Assembly: GCF_051860665.1 (NCBI RefSeq)
Contig: NZ_JBHYDM010000020.1
Location: 1 to 64,000, forward strand
Direction of reading: 5' to 3'
Length of the DNA: 64,000 nt
Origin: Falsiroseomonas sp051860665
Lineage (GTDB): Bacteria; Pseudomonadota; Alphaproteobacteria; Acetobacterales; Acetobacteraceae
In this document: positions 26,417 through 34,095 of the stretch, in pieces
Position numbering within the stretch: position 1 is the stretch's first letter
Layout: each line of letters begins with the position of its first letter
Notes under the pieces: generated by a model
What the model was told of the DNA's origin: nothing
The model's database searches: none
The model's input: the letters and a program-made list of their open reading frames with translations, nothing else
Position numbers and translations under genes: made by a program

Positions 26417-26487
26417 GGCCGCGTGGCAGAGTGGTGATGCAGCGGACTGCAAATCCGTATATGCCGGTTCGATTCCGGCCGCGGCCT
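26417..26487 (+). tRNA. tRNA-Cys (anticodon GCA)
   Basis: A complete cloverleaf. Acceptor GGCCGCG (26417-26423) pairs with CGCGGCC (26480-26486). The discriminator U at 26487 is the Cys identity base. The anticodon loop CTGCAAA has GCA at 26449-26451, and the T arm GCCGG-UUCGAUU-CCGGC is perfect. The CCA end is not encoded. Confidence 0.95.
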
Positions 26488-26531
26488 TTCGATTTTTCGA
26501 CCCCATCCTGCAGCTTCTGCGGCAGGGCGGG

Positions 26532-26560
26532 TTTACCGGGGACCGGGTGCTTGCTATAGC
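26532..26560 (+). promoter_or_regulatory. Candidate sigma70-type promoter for tRNA-Asn
   Basis: TTTACC at 26532-26537 and TATAGC at 26555-26560 are separated by 17 bp, 15 bp upstream of the tRNA-Asn 5' end. This fits a housekeeping promoter, so the two tRNAs may be transcribed independently. Confidence 0.6.
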
Positions 26561-26575
26561 CCGCCCCCTGGCTGA

Positions 26576-26650
26576 TCCGGCGTGGCGCAGCGGTAGCGCA
26601 GCGGACTGTTAATCCGTTGGTCGTTGGTTCGAATCCAACCGCCGGAGCCA
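26576..26650 (+). tRNA. tRNA-Asn (anticodon GTT)
   Basis: Acceptor TCCGGCG (26576-26582) pairs with CGCCGGA (26640-26646). The discriminator is G and the CCA is encoded at 26648-26650. The anticodon loop CTGTTAA carries GTT at 26608-26610. D arm GCGC and T arm GUUGG-UUCGAAU-CCAAC are intact. Confidence 0.96.
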
Positions 26651-26686
26651 ATTCCCCTTCCCCGCAGATGCGATATCCGCTGTTCC

Positions 26687-27667
26687 TCAACCGAGGATCT
26701 GCGTCGCCTCCAGCGTGTCCCCGACCGCCTGCCAGTCCCGCGCCACCAGCGCATCCAGCGCCGCCGGCGCCAGGGGCCGCGGGCGCAGGCCCAGCCGATC
26801 GATCAGCGTTGCCACCGCCGGCTGCGCCGCCGCCTCCCCGATCGCCGCATGCAGCCGCGCCCGCACCGGCGCCGGCGTGCCGGCCGGCGCCAGGAAGCCG
26901 TACCAGAAGGAAAGCGGCCAGTCGGTGACGCCCGACTCGGCCAAGGTCGGCAGGTCCGGCAGCGCCGGCCAGCGCGTCTCGGACACCGCCACCAGCCCCC
27001 GCATCTGGCCGCTCTGCACGAAGCTCAGCGCATTCGGCCCCATCACCGCATGCGCCTGGCCGCCCAGCACCGCATTGATGGCGGGCACGATGCCGGCGAA
27101 GGGCGCGTGCAGCAGCTCGATTCCCAGCCGCCGCTGCAGCAGCGCCCCGGCGATATGCCCGTAGGACCCCACGCCAGGCGAGGCATAGACCAGCTCCCCC
27201 GGCCGCTGCCGCGCCAGGGCCGCGAAATCCGCCAGCGTCGTCACCGGAAGCGTCCGGTCGATCGCCAGCAGGTTGTAGGCATCGCCCAGGAAGGCCACCC
27301 CGGCCAGGTCCCGCCGCGGATCGAAGCGCAGCTGCGAGACGCGCGGCACCATGGAGAGCGTCGCATTATTGGCGATCAGCAGCGCATGGCCATCCGGCCG
27401 CGCCGCGATCACCTGCTGCGTGCCGATCCCGCCACCCACCCCGGGCCGGTTCTCCACCACCACCGAAACGCCGAGGGTCTGCTGCAGCGACTGGGCGATG
27501 GCGCGGGTGATGGCATCGCTGACCGCGCCGGCCGGAAAGGGGGCGATGATGCGGATCGTCTGGCTCGGCCAGTCCGTGGCGGCGCGGGCGGCCAGCGGCA
27601 GGGCGGCGGCCAGGCCGGCGCCGAGCAGGGCGCGGCGCCGCAGGCGCGGAAGATCGTCTCGGGACAT
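26687..27667 (-). CDS. Tripartite tricarboxylate transporter (Bug) substrate-binding protein 2
   Basis: 326 residues. AGGAG lies 7 bases before the ATG at 27667. The signal peptide has LRRRALLGAGLAAALPLAARA. The mature start TDWPSQTIRIIAPFPAGAVSDAI is Bug-type. It is clearly more diverged from the Bug proteins at 22335 and 54797 than those are from each other. It is divergent from the SsuA/THI5-like gene at 27817, with a 13-of-14 inverted repeat between them, so the two may share a regulator. The ligand is unknown. Confidence 0.9.
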   Translation of the reverse strand: MSRDDLPRLRRRALLGAGLAAALPLAARAATDWPSQTIRIIAPFPAGAVSDAITRAIAQSLQQTLGVSVVVENRPGVGGGIGTQQVIAARPDGHALLIANNATLSMVPRVSQLRFDPRRDLAGVAFLGDAYNLLAIDRTLPVTTLADFAALARQRPGELVYASPGVGSYGHIAGALLQRRLGIELLHAPFAGIVPAINAVLGGQAHAVMGPNALSFVQSGQMRGLVAVSETRWPALPDLPTLAESGVTDWPLSFWYGFLAPAGTPAPVRARLHAAIGEAAAQPAVATLIDRLGLRPRPLAPAALDALVARDWQAVGDTLEATQILG

Positions 27668-27715
27668 GGACAGGCTCCTTGACCGCCGGGGCGCGGCTGT
27701 TCCGCGATCCCTGCG

Positions 27716-27789
27716 CGTGGAATAACGCGTCTAACTTTCGTATTTCACAGAACACGCGTTTACAAGACGTGCTTTCGTGTTATTCCACG
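27716..27789. promoter_or_regulatory. Inverted repeat in the divergent promoter region
   Basis: CGTGGAATAACGCG (27716-27729) and CGTGTTATTCCACG (27776-27789) are inverted copies with 13 of 14 positions paired, flanking 46 bp of AT-richer sequence with a second ACGCGT motif pair (27725-27730 and near 27755). It sits between two divergent transport-protein genes. A paired operator or a looped hairpin is possible. Confidence 0.6.
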
Positions 27790-27816
27790 ACCGGCCCTGA
27801 TGTATGGAGGAAGCCC

Positions 27817-28695
27817 ATGTCCGATGCTGCCCTGCCGGTGATCCGTATCGCCCCCAATGGCCCGGTCTTCGACCTGCCCATCCTCGTCGCCCTCGAGCAC
27901 GGCCTGTTCCGCAAGCATGGCGTCGAGGTGGTGCTCGCCAGCACCTACGACCCCGATCTCAGCGATGCCGATGCCTTCGCCCGGCAGAAGGAGGCGTTGT
28001 TCGAGGCCGGCGGTGCCAGCGCCTACAATCTCTGCGAATGGGCGGGGCTCGATCGGTCGGAGCGCGGCAGCCGCACCTCCCGCGTCGCCTCGCTGCGCCC
28101 GGCGGTGGCCGCCCAGGGGCTGGTGACCTTCGACACGGCGCTGCGCGAGCCGCGCGACCTGGCCGGCGTGGCCGTGGCCATCAACGACCGCACCGGGTCC
28201 CACTATACCGCGCTGCAACTGCTGGAAGGCCCGCTGGCGCGGGAGGAGATCGTGCTGGAGCATCTGGGCTCCCCCAAGGCGCGCTATGCCGCGCTGAAGG
28301 AGGGCCGCGTCCGCGCGGCGATGCTGATGGAGCCCTTCCTGAGCCTGGCGCTGAAGGAGGGCGCGCATCTGGTTTCCACGATTTTCTATCGTGGTTCCCA
28401 GGTCGTCTCCCCCGAACTGCCGCCGGCGGCGGTGGAGGGCTATACCAGGGCGGTGGATGAGGCCGCGGCGCTGATCACCGCCGATTTCGCCCGCTACAAG
28501 CACTATATCGCCGCCCCGGTGCAGGACCGGCTGAAGCCGGAGGAGCTGGCGGACCATTTCGTCCACTATGCCCCCTCCCGCCCGCTGGACGAGGCGCGCT
28601 TCACCTATGTCTATGAGTGGATGCGCGGATGGGGGCTGACCGAGGGCCAGCATGGGTTCGGCGACCTGGTGGCCGCGCCCCGCGCCGCGGCGTGA
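27817..28695 (+). CDS. SsuA/THI5-like substrate-binding protein without signal peptide
   Basis: 292 residues from the ATG at 27817 (MSDAALPVIRIAPNG), with AGG-type ribosome bases just upstream. The fold is that of SsuA/TauA/THI5-like periplasmic binding proteins (DLPILVALEHGLFRKHGVEVVL near the start, then VRAAMLMEPFLSLALKEG). No signal peptide or lipobox is present, so it may be cytoplasmic, an enzyme-like relative of THI5, or it may use an upstream start I cannot support. No ABC permease or ATPase gene is adjacent. Confidence 0.7.
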   Translation: MSDAALPVIRIAPNGPVFDLPILVALEHGLFRKHGVEVVLASTYDPDLSDADAFARQKEALFEAGGASAYNLCEWAGLDRSERGSRTSRVASLRPAVAAQGLVTFDTALREPRDLAGVAVAINDRTGSHYTALQLLEGPLAREEIVLEHLGSPKARYAALKEGRVRAAMLMEPFLSLALKEGAHLVSTIFYRGSQVVSPELPPAAVEGYTRAVDEAAALITADFARYKHYIAAPVQDRLKPEELADHFVHYAPSRPLDEARFTYVYEWMRGWGLTEGQHGFGDLVAAPRAAA

Positions 28696-28767
28696 GGGCG
28701 GCCGACCCCGCCGGATCGTGATCCGCACAGCCTCCGCCTTCCATTGCGGAGGCGGTGGCGACGCGGC

Positions 28768-29484
28768 ATGGAGGCAAGGGGTTCCCTTAACGCAGGATGC
28801 AGACCAGGGGTGGACGGGCAGATCGCGTTCAGGCTCGGCGCCGCCACGCAGCGCGGCGCGGCCCGCCCCAGCCTCGTCCTTTTCGACCTCGACGGCACGC
28901 TGGCCGATAGCCGCGCCCTAATGTTCGAGATGCTGGACCATGCGGCCCGGCATTTCGGCTTCCGCCGCATCGACCAGGCGGAGGCCGAGGCGCTGCGCGA
29001 CCGCGATGCGCGCAGCATTCTGCGGGCCCTGGAAGTGCCCTTGTGGCGCCTGCCGCGCATCGCGGCCCATATCAAGGCCCTGGCCGGCACGGCACCGCCG
29101 CCGCCGCTATTCCCCGGTGCCGGCGCCATGCTGGCGCGGCTGCAGGCGGCGGGGATGACGCTGGCGCTGGTCTCCTCCAATTCCGAGGCGAATGCGCGCC
29201 GCGCCCTGGGCGCGGAGGCTGCCTGCATCGCCCATTGGGCCTGCGATGCCACGCTCTTCGGCAAGGCCTCCCGCTTCCGCCAGGTGCTGCGCCGCACCGG
29301 CAGGGTGCCGGCGGAGGCGATGGCCATCGGCGACGAGCTGCGCGACATCGCCGCGGCGCGCAGCGCCGGGCTGGCTGCCGGCGCCGTCGCCTGGGGCTAT
29401 GCCCTGCCCTCCGCGCTGGCCGCCGCGGGGCCGGATATCCTGTTCGACAGCATGGCGGATATCCCGGCCTTCCTCGGCGTGTGA
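28768..29484 (+). CDS. HAD family hydrolase, phosphoglycolate-phosphatase type
   Basis: About 238 residues from ATG 28768. GTG 28810 and TTG 28744 are alternatives, and the first supported core is SLVLFDLDGTLADSRALMFEML. HAD motifs I (DLDGTLADS), II (LVSSNSEANA), III (GKASRFRQVL) and IV (AIGDELRDIAAARSAG) are all visible. The cap is the Gph-like alpha-helical type. The substrate (2-phosphoglycolate or another phosphate ester) is not decided by the sequence. Confidence 0.85.
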   Translation: MEARGSLNAGCRPGVDGQIAFRLGAATQRGAARPSLVLFDLDGTLADSRALMFEMLDHAARHFGFRRIDQAEAEALRDRDARSILRALEVPLWRLPRIAAHIKALAGTAPPPPLFPGAGAMLARLQAAGMTLALVSSNSEANARRALGAEAACIAHWACDATLFGKASRFRQVLRRTGRVPAEAMAIGDELRDIAAARSAGLAAGAVAWGYALPSALAAAGPDILFDSMADIPAFLGV

Positions 29485-29505
29485 ACCGCCCCTTCTACTG
29501 GGTTT

Positions 29506-30423
29506 CTACTGGGGCATCCCCTCCGGGATCACCGTAGCGATCAGGGAGGAATCCAGCGCCTCATACTCGTGATAGCCGATGGTGGCGTAGAGCTGGGCAC
29601 GGGTCTGCATGCGGTCCAGCATCTTCATCGTGCCACCGTCGCGATTGATGGCGGCATAGAGCTCCTCCATGGCCTTGGCGGCGACCCGCAGGTGGCTGAC
29701 CGGCCAGATCACCATCGCATAGCCGAGATCCTGGAATTCCTGCGCCGTGAAGAAGGGCGTGCGGCCGAACTCCGTCATATTGGCCAGCAGCTTCACGCCG
29801 GGCATGCGGCGGGCGAACTCGGCGAACATGTCGCGGGTGACCAGCGCCTCGGGGAAGATCGCGTCGGCGCCGGCCTCCAGATACAGCTTCGCGCGGGCGA
29901 CGGCGGCATCCATGCCCTCGCTCGCCACCGCATCGGTGCGGGCGATGATGGTCAGGTGGCGGCGCGCCTTGCGGGCGGCGGCGACCTTGGCCGCCATGTC
30001 CCGCGCATCGGCCAGCTTCTTGTCGTTCAGATGGCCGCACTTCTTCGGCAGCAGTTGGTCCTCCAGATGCACCGCGCCGGCGCCCGCCTCCTCGAAGACG
30101 CGGACCATGTGCATCACGTTCAGCGCCTCCCCATAGCCGGTGTCGCCATCCACCAGGATGGGCAGGCCGGCGGCGCGGGAGACCTGGCGGATGTGGAAGG
30201 CGACCTCGTCCACCGTGATCATGCCGAGGTCCGGCAGCCCCATGGTGGCGGACATGGCGGCACCCGACATGTAGAGCGCCTCGAACCCCGCCTGCTTGGC
30301 CAGCAGGGCGGCGATGCCGAGATGCGCGCCCGGCATCTGCAGGATCTGCGGCCGGTCCAGCAGGGCGCGGAAGCGCACCCCCGCGGGGGCATCGGGCAGG
30401 TCGTCGGCGATCACATAGGGCAT
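29506..30423 (-). CDS. Isocitrate lyase/PEP mutase family, methylisocitrate-lyase type
   Basis: 304 residues from ATG 30423 (MPYVIADD). The upstream 10-residue extension looks spurious. It is a TIM-barrel with ALYMSGAAMSATMG, the Mg site LVDGDTGYGE and the catalytic Cys loop LPKKCGHL. These fit PrpB and its relatives, which cleave 2-methylisocitrate to pyruvate and succinate in propionate degradation. No prpC or prpD lies in the window, so another 2-hydroxy-acid cleavage is possible. It overlaps nothing, and the HAD gene converges on it 21 bp away. Confidence 0.85.
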   Translation of the reverse strand: MPYVIADDLPDAPAGVRFRALLDRPQILQMPGAHLGIAALLAKQAGFEALYMSGAAMSATMGLPDLGMITVDEVAFHIRQVSRAAGLPILVDGDTGYGEALNVMHMVRVFEEAGAGAVHLEDQLLPKKCGHLNDKKLADARDMAAKVAAARKARRHLTIIARTDAVASEGMDAAVARAKLYLEAGADAIFPEALVTRDMFAEFARRMPGVKLLANMTEFGRTPFFTAQEFQDLGYAMVIWPVSHLRVAAKAMEELYAAINRDGGTMKMLDRMQTRAQLYATIGYHEYEALDSSLIATVIPEGMPQ

Positions 30424-30454
30424 GGCGGGCTCTCCGAAGGGCTTGGTCCCCATA

Positions 30455-30898
30455 CTACGCCTGCCCGATATCCTCCGCCCAGACCGCCGGCCTCTCTCGC
30501 TGGAAGCGCTGCATCAGGGCGTGGCAGGCCGGGTCGTCCAGTACCGTCACCTGCACGCCGTGGGCGCGCAAGAAGTCCTCGTTCCCGGCAAAACTGCGGT
30601 TCTCGCCGATGACAACCCGGGGGATGCCGAATTGCAGGATGGTGCCGGTGCACATCATGCAGGGGGTCAGGGTGGTGTAGAGGGTGGTGCCCGCATAGCT
30701 GCGCAGCCGCCCGACCTGGCGCAGGCAGTCCATCTCCCCATGCGCGATCGGGTCGTTCTGCTGCACCCGGCGGTTCCGCCCGGCGCCCAGCAGCCGCCCC
30801 TGCACGCCGACCAGCACCGCGCCCACCGGCACGCCGCCCTCCGCAAACCCCGTCTGCGCCTGGTCGAGCGCCAGGGCCATGAAGCCGGCATCGTCCAT
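30455..30898 (-). CDS. Cytosine deaminase-like nucleoside/base deaminase (Fcy1 type)
   Basis: 147 residues. Zinc ligands are His53 (IAHGEMDCL) with catalytic Glu55, and Cys80/Cys83 (LTPCMMCTGTI). From memory of yeast Fcy1, the similarity runs end to end: GGVPVGAVLV, TTLYTTLTPC, GIPRVVIGEN and the C-terminal RERPAVWAEDIG have near-direct equivalents there, which is unusual for general TadA or CDA members. It likely deaminates cytosine or a similar base. It starts with a 1-bp overlap (TGATG) on the antiporter gene, so translation is coupled. Confidence 0.85.
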   Translation of the reverse strand: MDDAGFMALALDQAQTGFAEGGVPVGAVLVGVQGRLLGAGRNRRVQQNDPIAHGEMDCLRQVGRLRSYAGTTLYTTLTPCMMCTGTILQFGIPRVVIGENRSFAGNEDFLRAHGVQVTVLDDPACHALMQRFQRERPAVWAEDIGQA

Positions 30899-32319
30899 CA
30901 GGCGCCCCGGAAGAAGATGAAGGTGATCAGCACGAAGAGCGGCACCAGGAAGACCAGCGCCCAGCCGCAATAGGCGAAGAAGGAGGGCATGCGCACGCCA
31001 TTCTCCTCGACGATCGCCTTCACCATGAAGTTCGGCGCATTGCCGATATAGCTGTTGGCGCCCATGAAGACCGCGCCGCAGGAAATCGCCGCCAGAGTCA
31101 GCGCCCCCTGCCCCATCAGCATCACCGGATCGCCGCCCGCAAGCTCGAAGAAGACGATGTAGGTGGGCGCATTGTCGAGGAAGCTGGAGAGCACGCCGCT
31201 CATCCAGAAATACACCCAGGGGATCGGCGCGCCCTCGGGGGTCGAGGTCAGCGCGACCAAGCCCGCCGCCGCGCCCTGGCTGCCGGCCTGCAAAATGGCC
31301 AGCACCGGCGCCATGCAGATGAAGATCGCGGCGAAAAGCTTCGCCACCTCCAGGATCGCGCCCCAGGCGAAGCCATTCGCCTCCCGCAGCGCGTTGCTGG
31401 TGAAGGCGACGGAGATGACGGTGATGGCCGCGAACAGCAGGATGCCGACCACCCGCTCCACCTCCATCTGCTGGCCCAGCACGTTCATGCTGCCCAGCTT
31501 CACATAGCCCATGCCGATGACCACGCCGACGATGGCGACCACCAGGGCCACGTTCAGCCAGCCCTCCAGCCCCACCGCCTCCTTGGCGGCGACCGGCGGC
31601 ACCGGCTTCTCCCGGTTCCAGGCCAGCGTATCCAGCACCCAGTAGACCGCGAGCAGGATCACCACGCAGGTGGCGAATTCGGCGAAGAGATGCGTGGTCG
31701 GCCAGAAGAAGGACACGCCGCGCAGGAAGCCCAGGTAAAGCGGCGGATCGCCCACCGGCGTCAGGCTGCCGCCGATATTGGCCACCAGGAAGATGAAGAA
31801 GACGAAGGTATGGGTCTTGCGGGTGCGGAAGGCATTGGCCCGCAGCACCGGGCGGATCAGCAGCATGGCCGCGCCCGTGGTGCCCATCATGCTGGCCAGG
31901 ATGGTGCCGATGGCCAGCAGCGCGGTGTTCACCGTGGGCGTGCCGACCAGCGACCCCTTCAGCAGCACCCCGCCTCCGGCGGTGTAGAGCGCGGTCAGCA
32001 GCGCGATGAAGGGCACGTATTCCAGCACCATCACATGCGCGAACTGGTACCAGGCGGCCCCCGGGCCGAAGACCGCGGCGAAGGGCAGCAGGAACAGCGC
32101 GGCCCAGAGGGCGGCGATCTTGCCGTAGTGGTGGTGCCAGAGATGGCCGGCCACCAGCGGCATCAGCGCGATGGAGAGCAGGATGCCGACGAAGGGAATG
32201 CCCCAGGCCAGCGACAGCTCCGCCCCCGGCACGCCTGCGGCCAGGGCGGGCATCGGGGCCAGGGTGCCGAGCGCCAGGCCGGCCGTCATCCCCAGGCCGC
32301 GCGCCATCATCCCGCTCAT
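30898..32319 (-). CDS. NhaD-like sodium:proton antiporter
   Basis: 473 residues from ATG 32319, preferred over ATG 32343 because GGGGGAG precedes it. A signal-like first helix (GMTAGLALGTLAPMPALAAG) is followed by about 12 hydrophobic segments. VANIGGSLTPVGDPPLYLGFL and the SSFLDNAPTY loop match the NhaD/ion-transporter superfamily. It probably exchanges Na+ or Li+ for H+. Its 3' end overlaps the deaminase gene, and transport of a related solute is an untested alternative. Confidence 0.85.
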   Translation of the reverse strand: MSGMMARGLGMTAGLALGTLAPMPALAAGVPGAELSLAWGIPFVGILLSIALMPLVAGHLWHHHYGKIAALWAALFLLPFAAVFGPGAAWYQFAHVMVLEYVPFIALLTALYTAGGGVLLKGSLVGTPTVNTALLAIGTILASMMGTTGAAMLLIRPVLRANAFRTRKTHTFVFFIFLVANIGGSLTPVGDPPLYLGFLRGVSFFWPTTHLFAEFATCVVILLAVYWVLDTLAWNREKPVPPVAAKEAVGLEGWLNVALVVAIVGVVIGMGYVKLGSMNVLGQQMEVERVVGILLFAAITVISVAFTSNALREANGFAWGAILEVAKLFAAIFICMAPVLAILQAGSQGAAAGLVALTSTPEGAPIPWVYFWMSGVLSSFLDNAPTYIVFFELAGGDPVMLMGQGALTLAAISCGAVFMGANSYIGNAPNFMVKAIVEENGVRMPSFFAYCGWALVFLVPLFVLITFIFFRGA

Positions 32320-32506
32320 CCCCCACTCCCCCGTTTTGGCCATCCCTGGCCTCAGGCTTAACCCCTAAGGCGCCGCGCGTCACGATCCCGTGGCCCAGCC
32401 CCGCCAGGCCGGAAAAGCGCCGCGGCTTCACCTTCCGTCACGCCCGCCCTTTCCGCGCCGGCTTCCCGCGCCTAACTTCCGCGGCTGCAAAGCGGAGACC
32501 TCACGC

Positions 32507-33199
32507 ATGGAAATGTCCGGCGAACGGCGCATCGGCGCACCTCGGGAAAAGGTCTGGGAGGCGCTGAACGATCCCGCCGTCCTGCAGGCGGCGATTCCCG
32601 GCTGCGAAAGCGTCGAGCGGATCGGGGACGACCAGTTCCAGGCCAAGGTCTCGATGAAGCTCGGCCCGATGTCCGCCAAGTTCGGCGGCAAAGTGCTGCT
32701 GTCCAATATCGTGCCGCCGGAATCCTATACGATTTCCGGTGAGGGCCAGGGCGGCGCCATGGGCTTCGCCAAGGGCGGCGCCGATGTGGCGCTGGAGGAG
32801 CTGGGCCCCTCCGACACGCTGCTGCGCTACAACGTGAAGGCGCAGGTCGGCGGCAAGATGGCGCAGCTCGGCGCCAGGCTGATCGACAGCACGGCCAAGT
32901 CCATGGCCGACCAATTCTTCGACCGTTTCGCGGCGCAGCTGCAGCCGGCGGAGCCGGTGGCGGCCGTCGCCGGCACCGATACCGAATACCTGGCCGAGCC
33001 CGGCGCGCCTGGCCCGATCACCCAGCATGGCGCCGATGGCGTCTCCCCGGGCGGTGCCGTGCAGCGGCCGAATCCGGCACCGGCGCAGATGCCGCTGCCG
33101 CTGCGCCTGCTCACCCAGGATTTTCTCGGATTCCCGGCGCAGGTCTGGCTCGGCGGGGCGGCGATGATCGTCGTCCTCGCGCTCATCTTCCTGACGTGA
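32507..33199 (+). CDS. coxG: CO dehydrogenase accessory protein CoxG (SRPBCC)
   Basis: 230 residues from ATG 32507. Residues 1-145 are the CoxG/SRPBCC domain (MSGERRIGAPREKVWEALND, AAIPGCESVE, VGGKMAQLGARLIDSTA). A linker leads to a C-terminal membrane anchor (VWLGGAAMIVVLALIFLT). CoxG recruits CO dehydrogenase to the membrane in Oligotropha. Here its partner enzyme is not encoded nearby. It begins the chain of six genes, each overlapping the next by 4 bp. Confidence 0.92.
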   Translation: MEMSGERRIGAPREKVWEALNDPAVLQAAIPGCESVERIGDDQFQAKVSMKLGPMSAKFGGKVLLSNIVPPESYTISGEGQGGAMGFAKGGADVALEELGPSDTLLRYNVKAQVGGKMAQLGARLIDSTAKSMADQFFDRFAAQLQPAEPVAAVAGTDTEYLAEPGAPGPITQHGADGVSPGGAVQRPNPAPAQMPLPLRLLTQDFLGFPAQVWLGGAAMIVVLALIFLT

Positions 33200-34095
33200 G
33201 CGTACCGGCCGACGTCGCTGCGACGCAGCGCCTGCTGGCGGAAGGCGGCTATGTCGCCGACCGCCAGCTGGCGACGACCATCCACCTGGCGCTGCGCATG
33301 GGCCGGCCGATCTTCCTGGAAGGGGAGCCCGGCACCGGCAAGACGGAGATCGCCAAGGTCCTGGCCGCCCAGCTGCCGCGCCGTCTGGTGCGGCTGCAAT
33401 GCTATGACGGCATGGACCTGGCCTCGGCCGCCTATGAGTGGAACCACGCCAGGCAGCTCATGGCGATCCGCCTGGCGGAGGCCAGCGGCGCGGCGACCGA
33501 CCGCGCGGCGCTGGAGGCCGGCATCTACGACCGCCGCTTCCTGCAATCCCGCCCGCTGCTGGATGCGCTGGAGGGCGAACCCGCCGTCCTGCTGATCGAC
33601 GAGCTGGACCGCGCCGACGAGCCCTTCGAGGCCTTCCTTCTGGAAATCCTGGCCGATTTCCAGATCAGCATCCCGGAGCTTGGCGTGGTGAAGGCCGCGA
33701 CACCGCCAGTGGTGGTCATCACCTCGAACCGAACCCGCGAAGTGCATGACGCGATCCGCCGGCGCTGCCTCTACCATTGGGTGGACTATCCCGACGCCGC
33801 CCGCGAGCGTGCCATCCTGAAGATCCGCGCGCCGCAGGTGGGCGAGACGCTCTCCGCCCAGGTGGTCGCCTTCGTCCAGGCCGTGCGCGGCGCCGATACC
33901 TTCAAGCCGCCCGGCGTCGCCGAGACCATCGACTGGGCCGCGGCGCTCTCCGCGCTGGATGCGCGGGAACTGGAGCCCGCTCTGGTGGATGAGACGCTCG
34001 GCGCCCTGCTGAAATACCAGGACGACATCGCACGCATCCGCGGCGCGGAGGCGGCGCGGCTGGTGGCCGAGGCCAGGGGGGCGGCGGCGGCGTGA
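33196..34095 (+). CDS. coxD: MoxR-type AAA+ ATPase, CoxD-like
   Basis: 299 residues, GTG start overlapping coxG by 4 bp. Walker A GEPGTGKT is at residues 43-50, Walker B VLLIDE is at 131-136, and the sensor/arginine region is VITSNRTREVHDAIRRRC. MoxR ATPases work with VWA proteins to mature large complexes. CoxD helps install the CuSMo centre of CO dehydrogenase. Adjacent coxE supports this assignment. Confidence 0.92.
   Translation: MSVPADVAATQRLLAEGGYVADRQLATTIHLALRMGRPIFLEGEPGTGKTEIAKVLAAQLPRRLVRLQCYDGMDLASAAYEWNHARQLMAIRLAEASGAATDRAALEAGIYDRRFLQSRPLLDALEGEPAVLLIDELDRADEPFEAFLLEILADFQISIPELGVVKAATPPVVVITSNRTREVHDAIRRRCLYHWVDYPDAARERAILKIRAPQVGETLSAQVVAFVQAVRGADTFKPPGVAETIDWAAALSALDARELEPALVDETLGALLKYQDDIARIRGAEAARLVAEARGAAAA

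Noticed and set aside
29485..29505. TTCTACTGGG tandem near the HAD/prpB convergent stops
   Set aside because: Only two short copies partly overlapping the prpB stop codon. It could easily be chance and has no terminator structure.
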